Assembly: GCA_904066235.2 (NCBI GenBank)
Contig: CAJFCV020000003.1
Location: 11,780,001-11,844,000, forward strand
Reading direction: 5' to 3'
DNA from: Bursaphelenchus xylophilus
Lineage: Eukaryota > Nematoda > Chromadorea > Rhabditida > Aphelenchoididae
DNA length: 64,000 bases
Shown piece after piece: positions 52,262 to 61,447 of this stretch. Every line of letters begins with the position of its first letter. Position 1 is the stretch's first letter. The translations under genes and the position numbers were made by a program. Below the pieces are notes generated by a model. That model saw nothing but the letters and a program-made list of their open reading frames with translations, searched no databases and was not told the DNA's origin.

Positions 52262-52860
52262 ATATTATATGTATCATCTGATTTTTTTGATTTTTTTCAA
52301 AATGTAATCGCATACTGTATGGTGAATGGGTGTGTTACTACATTTATATCAATTGTATATCAGTCTGTCGGGAAAATAATGTGGATTTTTCGAATAATCT
52401 ATTGCGACGGCTAGCCTTAGCAATGATAGGCGATTCCAAGGCGCGACTAATCCACATTATTTTCCCGACAGACTGATAGTGCTCTTTTCAGAAAGTTAAT
52501 AGACTTTTCATCCCGCAGTTTTTTGCACCGTGCTTTTTAACTTTTGCACTGTGCAATTGAATTTTTTTCGAAAATCGCCGCGACTTTTGCTCTTTTTTAA
52601 ACGCGACGAAGCAAATTTCAGCGACAAACAATTGCACAGTGCCAAATTTTTCAAAATGGCCAGCGCACCGTGCAAAAAAGCAACATCCCGCATAAGGAGT
52701 GCGCACTGTGCGCCACGACCAAAAAGTCTATGAACTTTATGGAAAGACACATATCAGTCTGTCGGGAAAATAATGAGCATTCTGTCGCGGGGAAAATCGG
52801 TCGAAAAAATGAACTGTCTTAAGTCCAGCGACATTGCCCTCATTATTTTCCCGACAGACT
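52262..52860. repeat. Three-element block, copy 2
   Basis: Leader with ATCGCATACTGTATGGTGAA, B1 MITE 52360-52476, family C element about 52480-52750, and B2 MITE 52754-52860. It begins about 20 bp after the receptor 2 stop, so it occupies the gene's 3' flank. Confidence 0.8.
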
Positions 52861-53283
52861 AACATTATTTTTAATGAAAATCTTCAAAAAAAAAATTTTT
52901 TGTATATTAGACGCAATAAACCATCAATTATAAGTCTTGTCAAACATCACTGCTAGTTCTGATAATATAATATTTATTAGCCGACTAACCCTTATCATAC
53001 GCACTGACCTTATTATACTTTATAAGAAATTCTATGTAAAACAGAGGATTAAGAAAAAACAGGGCACGAGCCGGATATTTGAACCCTTCATTTTACCGTT
53101 CCACGGGCATATATAAGGCGACGCAGAGCGGCATTTATAATAATTAAAAAAGTTGATCCCAAATCTTTTTCTTGTCTTGCATCCACAGTCCGACTCTCGC
53201 CATTCTGTAACGCAATTCTCCGCAGGTTGACTGGCTTTTATAATATTACTGCAGATCTTGCATCCTGCATCGTCTTTCCTATA
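52861..53283. other. Intergenic DNA with a TATA-like site
   Basis: Mostly AT-rich. GCATATATAAGGCGACGCAG near 53107-53126 resembles a core promoter, followed by a possible acceptor (CTCCGCAG) near 53226. No open frame or gene follows before the next MITEs. Confidence 0.3.
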
Positions 53284-53414
53284 GGTCTGTTATGAAAATA
53301 ATGAGCTCCGATTGCATTGCTGAAGTGAAAAGCAGTTTGAGTCACAGTTCATTGTCTTGGCGGCGATGCGATTTTCGATGCGACAGAATGCTCATTATTT
53401 TCTCGACAGACTGA
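53284..53414. repeat. Family B2 MITE
   Basis: Left end GTCTGTTATGAAAATAATGA (diverged), right end CATTATTTTCTCGACAGACT. The interior is in the opposite orientation to most B2 copies (GTGAAAAGCAGTTTG, GCGATGCGATTTTCG). Confidence 0.7.
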
Positions 53415-53436
53415 TTGTAGAGCCGACAATTTTTTA

Positions 53437-54027
53437 TCAGTTTGTCGGGAAAATAACGGCTGTTCGTCGCGCCTTGGAATCGCCCATCATCGCTTTGCAA
53501 CTGAAAGCCGCGGCTGGGGATTTGGTGTGGGATAGCGGCAGGGGTGGTCAGCGGGCCGGCCGGGTTCAAAAATGGAAATTTGACAAACCGGCCGGGCCCG
53601 TCAAGTTTTTTCCGGCCCCGTCCGGCCCGTCTATATTAAAATGCCAAACCGTTCGCAATCATTGTTTTCGCGCCGGGAAAATTAATTGATGTTGTTATAG
53701 TTGCTGTTTCTCAAGTTCTATAACGCTTACAAGTCTATAGTCGCATTATAAAAACCACAAAACCATCACACTGATACTTTACCAGCTAGATCAACGCCTT
53801 TTTTGCCTAACTTTAGTTCCCAAGTTTGGGCGCACTTCGCAGAACCCTCTATAAACGGGCCTGCACGGGCCGGGCCTGGAAAAAGACTAGACGAGCCGGG
53901 CAGGTAATTAGACGGGCCGGGCCGCTGGCCGAAAATCGGAAAAATAGGGTCCGCTGACCACCCCTGGATAGCGGTGAGGCGAGACATTTGGACGCGACGA
54001 CCCGCCGTTATTTTCCTGACAAACTGA
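53437..54027. repeat. Family B1-type MITE split by a hAT-like MITE
   Basis: Left end TCAGTTTGTCGGGAAAATAA and right end the complement ending CTGACAAACTGA, each beside TA. Outside the insertion at 53539-53966 its two parts join into a normal MITE of about 155 bp. Confidence 0.8.
53539..53966. mobile_element. hAT-like non-autonomous element with 8-bp target duplication
   Basis: Inverted ends CAGGGGTGGTCAGCGG and CCGCTGACCACCCCTG are flanked by a perfect 8-bp direct repeat, GATAGCGG (53531-53538 and 53967-53974). Ends of the CAGGGGTGG type and an 8-bp duplication are the marks of the hAT superfamily. The 428-bp interior is rich in GGCCGGGCC words and encodes no transposase. Confidence 0.88.
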
Positions 54028-54219
54028 TAGATAAACAGGTTCGAAACTGTTAGATACACATGTGCCCTGTGCGGAGACGTTGCCGCGACAGTCGCATCTG
54101 CCTACTTTAGGCCTTTTTGTAAGCACATTTTTATTTTTGCGGTTTTTTCGACGTTTTCCTTCGTCGGCAATCTCCGCCGACCTCTGTAATCGTTTCCTCA
54201 AAAAATCATCTTTGATGTA

Positions 54220-54382
54220 CTAGTCGCGACATAAAGTCCGTAGAATTTGCACAGTGCATTCAACCCTTTTTTTCGCACGCACCGCGGCGCTTCCCCGTTT
54301 TTGCACTAGCGACATGCACTTTTCGGCGATTGCACCCGCGACGTTGGCGAAAAAAATTCTACAGACTTTATGGCGCGACTAG
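54220..54382. repeat. Family C element, CTAGTCGCGAC ends
   Basis: Inverted ends CTAGTCGCGACATAAAGTC and GACTTTATGGCGCGACTAG, TA on both sides. Contains one GCACAGTGC and Tc1-type flanks. It matches the end type of 31689-31862. Confidence 0.8.
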
Positions 54383-54710
54383 TATGTCTATATTTCGCAT
54401 TTTTGAAAAGGCAAAAAATTGCCCGGTGCAAAGTGAACTTTTGTTTTCTCAGACTTTTTTGGGCTGTCACTCACTTCCTGACCTCTTCTGCACCGTGCAT
54501 AATTACTCCAGCGACTTTACGAGCGCACTATTAGTATTTTCCACAAAGTGTGTTGACTCTTATAGCTTTATTATTTACTGTATCATGGCCTTTATTATAG
54601 ACAGAGTGGGCTATTTCACCCATGAGATTTGGACCAGTTTTTTTTTAAATCACATTGAGGGCATAACTTTATCGTAAATAAAATAAATATCATTTTAGAT
54701 TTCATGATAC

Positions 54711-54922
54711 TGTTGCGGGCAGATATAAATCATCTCTCCCGCCGTCGGGAGAGAAAGAGAATCTCGCCCTAGATCTTCAGTCGGGGTTTGTTGTAGGCCT
54801 TGGGTGCGGACGCGCACCCTTGGAGTCTCCTCAATAAACTTAAAATGGAATATGATATCGGCATATATTGAGCTAATTAATATTGCGCTACTAGAACCAA
54901 CGGGTCAACATCACCCGCTACA
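54711..54922 (+). repeat. Probable solo LTR, 212 bp
   Basis: Starts TGTTGCGGG and ends CCCGCTACA, the TG...CA inverted tips of LTRs. It is flanked by a 4-bp direct repeat, ATAC (54707-54710 and 54923-54926). CTCAATAAACTT near 54830 supplies a polyadenylation signal in + orientation. No internal retrotransposon region is adjacent. Confidence 0.65.
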
Positions 54923-55653
54923 ATACCATATTGATAATTCCAGAGCTGAATATAGCGGTCTTCGTATTCGGAATCTATGACGACGTATACAACTTATTTC
55001 TCGGAAGTTACATCGTACTTTCCGAATTTTCATGACTTATTCATTTTATACCTTTCAAACACCACATCAAGTCCTCACAAAGCACTTGTTGGCACTGTAC
55101 AAAGGCCAACATGCGCATAGATAAGGGCTTTTAGCGGGTCCTTAACCCTTGTAGCCGCCCGTCATTTTGTTTCTCAAGTTGTGCTTTTGTGTTTTCCAAC
55201 AAACATCAAACTACATTTGCGTCTCTCAAGATTTTTCTTTGTCTTTTCTACAACTGCTGGTGTAGTTTATTCAGGTATTTGTCAATTCAAGATGGTTGGC
55301 AGTTTTGGTTTTATCAGGCGTTTTGAGCAAATACTAGTCCGTTTGCAAAGTCGCTTGACTTTTGCACTGTGCAGAAAAAGTCAGGGTGTGAGCGATACTC
55401 GAAAAAGTTTGCTGCACGGTGCAAAAAGCAAGAAATTGCACAGTGCAAAGCGAACTCTTTTTTGATATTATTTGGACGGGTTTTACAGTAACCGGTTACG
55501 TGGCTTCCAAAAAACCTATTTTATTATGTTTTCTGATCATTTTGTAGCACTTTACTTTAAGCAAACAAGAAAAAATTAAAAAAAATGGACTGTATTTTCC
55601 GAATCGGCATGGTCCATAGTACCCTACATCCCGCCAGATCTCATTGAGCACAG

Positions 55654-55798
55654 CAATCTGTCGGGAAAATAAAGAATGCAGTGCCGCCGTCCCAATAGCG
55701 TCGCGGAAGTGAAAAGCAATTTGATTTTGCCGCAACACGATCCATTTTTTTGTGATTTTTGGTGCGACAGAGTGCTCATTATTTTCCCGACAGGGTGA
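55654..55798. repeat. Family B2 MITE
   Basis: Left end AATCTGTCGGGAAAATAA, right end GTGCTCATTATTTTCCCGAC. The interior has GAAGTGAAAAGCAATTTG in inverted orientation. Confidence 0.75.
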
Positions 55799-55850
55799 TA
55801 ATAGAATTCTTGTACCGATCTTTTACAGCAGTTGACTTTTTCGTATGTAA

Positions 55851-56031
55851 TTAGTCCGCTCGCAAGGTCCCTGGAGTAATTTTCGCGACATGCACTGTGC
55901 GAAAACAACTATGCACTTTCTTGCTTTCTGCACCGTGCAACAGCCTTTTTTTGGGGTGTCCCACGCACCCCGACTTAATTTGCACAGTGCACGTCGCCAA
56001 AATCACTCAAGCGATTTTACGAACGGACTAG
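55851..56031. repeat. Family C element, TAGTCCGNTCG ends
   Basis: Left end TTAGTCCGCTCGCAAGGTC, right end CGATTTTACGAACGGACTAG before TA. Three to four GCAC-N-GTGC words. An end of the same type (CTAGTCCGTTTGCAAAGTCG) lies alone near 55335. Confidence 0.65.
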
Positions 56032-56470
56032 TAAACCAGCTGACCTTTTCATATTTACGCTAAATTTTCCACCGTCTAATTAGGTTAATGTCTGACCAAA
56101 ATAAGAACGGATTATGCGCGCAGATACGTACCTTTCCACATAAAGAGTAACATTGTTTTCGCGGGTGCCCATTAAACCTTTTTGCAGCCCTTTATTTCCG
56201 GGTAAATTTACTTAACAATTAAAGTGAGTAAGTGTCTGTCGGGATCAAAGCCCAACGCGGGGTATGCCTACGGGGAATGCGTTGCAATTGACGCATACTT
56301 TTCAACGTGTCCATTGGTGTTCAAAGATGTCTACTTTTGGCGTGGCTTAGGCTGCTTATTTTTAGGGTTTTCAACATTCCTTGTTGTTAGTATGCTTTGG
56401 ATGTCTCCTCAAAGCCTTTTGTAGTAGCCCTGATGACCTTAGATTTACAGGGAAAGCCCTGTAAGTAAGA
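56032..56470. other. Intergenic DNA, no gene supported
   Basis: A 66-codon frame starts at 56224 and has one hydrophobic stretch (FWRGLGCLFLGFSTFLVV), but no homologous family is evident and no splice context supports it. Confidence 0.35.
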
Positions 56471-56474
56471 TTCT

Positions 56475-57272
56475 AAAGTTTTGATGAAACTTGGCTCAAA
56501 CGTAGAATATTTTTTTCAAAAATATATGTGAGAATCCTAGCTCGCGCTTTGCAGAAACAACCCCGATTTCTAGATCGAAAGTTGGCGAAAATTTGACCTT
56601 TTTTTGCCGAATTTCGGCACGAAAAGTTGCATCCCTCTTTCTGTCAGCGAAAAATTTGGGTTTATTTTTATAAAGACGACACTTCTAGTTCGCGCTTTGC
56701 AGAAAGAAACAAGATTTTTAAAAAATGAGCGTTTTTTGCGACCTTTGACGTGAAACGTTTCATACCGCTTTACCAAAGAATGTAATAATGTTTCCAAAAG
56801 GAATTCTTTGACCTTAAAAGTCGTTGCTCCCGTGTGACCGTCGCCGTTTGAGGATCCTCCCTGCAATAGCAATCGCTTAATCCTTTGAAAACGACCGTTC
56901 TTTGTTATACTACATACACAGTTCTGAACAATGTAGTGAATCCTTTTTTTGGCCTTGAAGTTCTTTTGCACCTGAGACAGCAGCTATTGCAAGCGGTCTT
57001 TGGCTTTGCGCCGAAGACAAATGACTAAAGAAAGCAATGAAAAAGCGGACGAACTTTATGGACGACCCACTATTGTTAAGGCATTGCTTTAACAATGTAG
57101 TGCTTGCCCTTGCCGGAGTACAAAAAAAAAGGATTTTTGCAGAGGATGTCTTTTGTTCTTATTCAGACAAAATTCCGGACAAATAGGGTCCATTGGCATC
57201 CTACTTCGGAAAATCGGAGCCTCTAATGTATAATTTATAAAACAATTTTTTACTGTCATTTTTACGACGCTA
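56475..57272. repeat. Dispersed repeat, left part of the interrupted copy
   Basis: Family E-like words at 56530-56690 (AGCTCGCGCTTTGCAGAAA), then the unit shared with 39925-40660. It stops at TTTACGACGCTA, where the long-TIR element is inserted, and resumes at 58479. Confidence 0.7.
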
Positions 57273-58478
57273 CACTGCGGGTCGGGTCAAGTTTTTTTCA
57301 TGGGGTGGTCAAGTCTTTCCCCTAATATTATTTTTTCCCCGAAATTCAGACTGTTATATGGGAGGTTAATCAAGGTAAATCTGGTCAGTTCTTGTTGATT
57401 ATTCCAAGAACAAGTCTTATTCTATTTTTAGAAATCAAATTTGATTGAATTACGGTGTGGGTTTGCCTCATTTTTTAGCATTCTTTGGGGGTATGTATTC
57501 TATACCTAAATGATCAATTGTGAGACAGTTTCAAGTCTGATTTACGATATCGTTTCCATTTCACCTTCGGACGTACGCCACCTGTCCAATAAAGGTAAGT
57601 AACTGTGAATCTGGTAGTCCGTTTTCTAGTAATTAAAGATTTTGTATATTATACTAGGTACTTTTGAAGATTTTTGTTGAGATTTGCCAAGTTTTCGGCC
57701 TGGATTAGATTATTTAGCGTAATATTGGTCTCTAGTGCCTATAAAAACGTAAGTGGACAGGTTTCTCCTTCTCTTTTAGACTTTTTCTTTGTGTCCAAAG
57801 TTGATGCAGATTTTAGGTAGAGATGAAATTCAACGCCCAAACTATGCGGAATTTTCATAAAAATCAAAGAAAATACTTTCGAGGATCATCAAGCGAAGCA
57901 AAAATGTGTATGAGACCAACCTAGCGTTTTTTTCAGGCGGATGTTATACATGATCCATGTAACGTATAACGTCTGGATCACATCTGTGAAGACCTCTGGT
58001 GATGGAAAACGTGGTTAGGACAGTAAAATTAATATGTTGGACGTGATTTTGAGGGAAAACCAGGCAAATCCCGTACAAAATTTTCTGAATAACCTAGAAT
58101 AATATACAAAATCTTTAATTACTAAAAAACGGACTACCAGATTCACAGTTACTTACCTTTATTGGACAGGTGGCGTACGTCCGAAGGTGAAATGGAAACG
58201 ATATCGTAAATCAGACTTGAAACTGTCTCACAATTGATCATTTAGGTATAGAACACATACCCCCAAAGAATGCTAAAAATTGAGGCAAACCCACACAGTA
58301 ATTCAATCAAATTTGATTTCTAAAAATAGAATAAGACTTGTTCTTGAAATAATCAACAAGAACTGACCAGATTTACCTTGATTAACCTCCGATATAACAG
58401 TCTGAATTTCGGGGAAAAAATAATATTAGGGGAAAGACTTGACCACCACATGAAAAAAACTTGACCCGACCCGCAGTG
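57273..58478. mobile_element. 1,206-bp long-TIR element with 5-bp target duplication
   Basis: Starts CACTGCGGGTCGGGTCAAG and ends with the exact inverted complement. The inverted arms run about 390 bp each with few differences. Flanks are CGCTA on both sides (57268-57272 and 58479-58483). The paralogous repeat at 39925-40660 has the uninterrupted site with a single CGCTA, which confirms the boundaries. The roughly 400-bp middle has no long frame. A 5-bp duplication with CAC ends would fit a Transib-like origin, but this is only a suggestion. Confidence 0.85.
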
Positions 58479-58756
58479 CGCTACGTCTTTCTGGGTCAGC
58501 GATAGTTTAGGTCAATAATCTTATAGTTTGCGTCGGCAATTGTATACGAAGTGGAGGCTAGGAGAAGGTTTAGTTAGTGGAAATAGTATGTAGAATTGAT
58601 CGGGTCCTAGGATAGGTTATCATCTATTTTGAGGCATTTTCCATGTACTCACATCAATAATGCGTAGATAAAAGTGACAGATCTTCTTTTTTTTGCCGCA
58701 AATTTTGGTCTGTCATATGTTACAATAACTCAGAGTTAAGAAAACTAAAGCTAGTT
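58479..58756. repeat. Dispersed repeat, right part of the interrupted copy
   Basis: Continues the 56475-57272 repeat: CTACGTCTTTCTGGGTCAGC, GGAGGCTAGGAGAAGG and GATCGGGTCCTAGGATAGG match 40512-40660. Confidence 0.7.
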
Positions 58757-58787
58757 ATGGGCAAAATTAGAAAAAGTGGACATATTG

Positions 58788-58990
58788 CAAGTCTTCGCCA
58801 AGTCTCCGCCAAGCCTCCGCCGAGCCTTCGCCAAGCCTCCAACGGCTTTGCTAGGCCCCGCAGGCAATTCCTACAGCCTCTTTTGCCTCTTTTGAGTACT
58901 TATCCACCTGCCTTACCCCCCCATATCGACCGGCTTTGCCTTGACCCGAACTTTCGTCCACCCGAAAAGTCATGACGCGGTTACGCGTGC
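58788..58990. repeat. Family K repeat, inverted
   Basis: TCTTCGCCAAGTCTCCGCC and CCTCCGCCGAGCCTTCGCC units, then the conserved leader in inverted orientation (AACGGCTTTG, CCCGAAAAGTCATGA). Confidence 0.65.
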
Positions 58991-59114
58991 TCCCTCGGCC
59001 GCAAAGATCGTTGAATATCTTCGCTGCATCAATAGAGCTCGAGCCAAAATCTCCAAGAATTGATATATGGCCCATGCTTGAGGTGGGTTCAAAATTTGAA
59101 GCGAGTCTGAACGT

Positions 59115-60100
59115 CGCACTTGAGGTCACTCGAACTTCATTCTTGTTGTGGAGCGTCAAACGTCTCCACAATTCCCACAGAAATTAGCATAAACCAAGTC
59201 ATATAAAAGCAATGTCTCGTCACCAATTATCATAATTAATCCCATTTCTCTTTTCCCTGTTTGCGGTGGTCCAATAAACCTTATTCCTAATCTCGTGTCT
59301 ACCATTACCTCTACCTATCTATAGTTGATCCTACACCACAATTCTCTTTTTTTAATTTGTGCTACAATCAACTTGCAGACACTACATTGCTGCAATTAAT
59401 TCCCGTCTATACGGTTCATTTTTGTGGCTTCTCATTGTAGTGCCGGTCGCCGAAGGGCATGCCTGTCATGTCTGCGTACACCGACATGTAATCCCGGGTT
59501 TTAATATCCTCCACCCTCCTTTTTCTCCCCGTTCATTTGGTTTGTGTACCGTTGTAGATGTAGGTAGCCACTCTGGAAATATGAAGTGTATACTCAGTTT
59601 TGTCAAGCAGCGGGTTTGATCCCCAATTCCAAGAGCCGGTTAAGCTTTTGTTGGCTACATTTCTGCTGTAGTACGTTGAAAAAGTTTACCGTTTTCAACG
59701 TATCTACTTGACCAATTAAGTTGCCAAAAAAGAATACTGTCATAAAAATGTTAGACTCCTACCAATCCTCACAGAATGAACTTATACAACTTCTACGGGG
59801 CTTTGGTAGTTCAGCCCCCCACGAAAGGTAGTTCAAACCCCCCACTGTTTTGTCCATTTCACACCCCCCATAATGAAAAAATTAGAATAATAAAAAAAAT
59901 GCAAATTAGAGTAAATCACCCCCCGGCGTTTTAGCTCACACCCCCAGTTGACGTCGAAATTCGTTCTTCTGGTTCAGGCAACCATGATCGTAGCCGAGAG
60001 AACCCAATCCCGAGTAGGCGCTTCAGATTGGATGAGGGGGTTTGTACTGGGTCAAGGGGGGCTGAACTGGACTGGGGGTTGTACCACCTTAGCCCCGTCG
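59115..60100. other. Intergenic DNA, possible LTR remnant
   Basis: GGTCCAATAAACCTTATTCC (59270-59289) and the following C/T-rich sequence recall an LTR. 59165-59195 matches 33189-33215 in inverted orientation. 59800-60085 contains several CCCCC/GGGGG-rich words (CAGCCCCCCACGAAAGG against CAAGGGGGGCTGAACTGG), an imperfect inverted repeat of about 280 bp. No gene is supported. Confidence 0.35.
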
Positions 60101-60404
60101 TTTCATAGAGCGCATAGACATTCTTCACGTCGCATTTTTTTCTTTTTGAACTGTGTCTGTTGCGCACCCAAAATGCGTGGCGACGTAGTACAAAAAAGCT
60201 TACGTAGAAAAAAGCTTACGTCGCGGCGACTTTTAATTTGCACTATGCAGAAGGTCAAGTGCGGAAAACATAGAGTGCGGAAAGTCCACGTATAATACAT
60301 TATGGAACGACTTGTAGTTATACTTATTATTAGGTCAGGGGTTCAAAAAAGGTTCTCTCACTAAAATTAGAAGCTCGCAAACACATCAAGTTTAGGTTTG
60401 TACC

Positions 60405-60855
60405 GAACAGGGAAGTACTCCAAGTGCCACGCTAATATTTTCTTTAAATTCTGCACGAACATTGGGCATGAACTAAGTATCAGTTCCAGAAAGTTTTAGC
60501 TCGCGCTTTGAAGGCGAAGCCGAGATATTGAACGATCTTTCTCGCTGAGAGAGTACGCTAAGCGCGGAGAATGGTCAGAGAGAAAAACACTTTTTCGCCA
60601 TAACTTTGCTAGTTTCGTGCGGAAAAAATTGATTTTTTGTGGAAAGATTACTTTATGGTAGAAATAGGCATGAGACTTTTCGTGCCGAAGTTCGGCAAAA
60701 AATGTCAAATTTTCGCCAACTTTCGAACTAAAAATCTCGGTGGTTTTTGCAATGCGCGAGCTAGGAGTGTCTCATATATTTTAGAAAAAAATGTTTTAAG
60801 TTTGAGCCAATTTTCATCAACATCTGAGCGTCGCACTTGGGGTACTTCCCATTTG
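60405..60855. repeat. Family E foldback element, full copy
   Basis: Ends CAGGGAAGTACTCCAAGTGC and the inverted complement GCACTTGGGGTACTTCCC. The interior has AGCTCGCGCTTTGAAGGCG and AATGCGCGAGCTAGGAG. Confidence 0.8.
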
Positions 60856-61243
60856 AACTGTTTTAACTTCTTGAACTCAAATTCAATTCAAAGTTCAAGT
60901 TCACTGTGAACTTTTGACCTAAATCATTCAACAAGCAAATTACTCCAAGTGCAAAGTTCAGATTTTTTTAAAATTTTGCATATACTTCGGGTACTGCCGA
61001 GATGTTGAACCACCTTTGTGGCCGAGATAAAATTTCTGAGTCTAAATGTATAATATGTTATTTCATGTACTTAATGTTCCAAATTTGATTGTAAAACACA
61101 TATTAAAATTGTGACTTTCTACTGACGCCAACATCCAAACATAATCGAATTTTCCCGGGTTATAGCGCACTCGTGCCCTATTGTTTCGTACTTTCATCCA
61201 GGACAAACGTCTTTTCTATTGTAAACTTGGTTTTCAGCAGCCC

Positions 61244-61447
61244 ATGGCCAACTTTATTATCGAATTTTTCTGGTTCAACGACATCTTGGGATCGGTGTTG
61301 GGCGTGATCTTGAGCTCATTGCTGATCTTCGCCGTGTTCCAGCGGCGCGATGGCAAGACAAAACAACTTCATCCCTACAGTCGGATGGTGTTGGTGATGG
61401 CCGTGAACGACTTCTTCTTCTGCTTTGTGGAAGTGAATGTGCAGCAT
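61244..61447 (+). CDS. Receptor 3 exon 1
   Basis: 68 codons ending in phase 0 at GTAAGT. RMVLVMAVNDFFFCFVEVNVQH parallels the receptor 2 segment. An upstream in-frame ATG at 61181 precedes the acceptor and is less likely. Confidence 0.9.

Noticed and set aside
56224..56424. Single-helix membrane protein exon
   Set aside because: No homologous family, no matching splice partners within several kb.
58757..58975. Pro-rich 72-codon frame
   Set aside because: It is a translation of the family K short tandem repeat.
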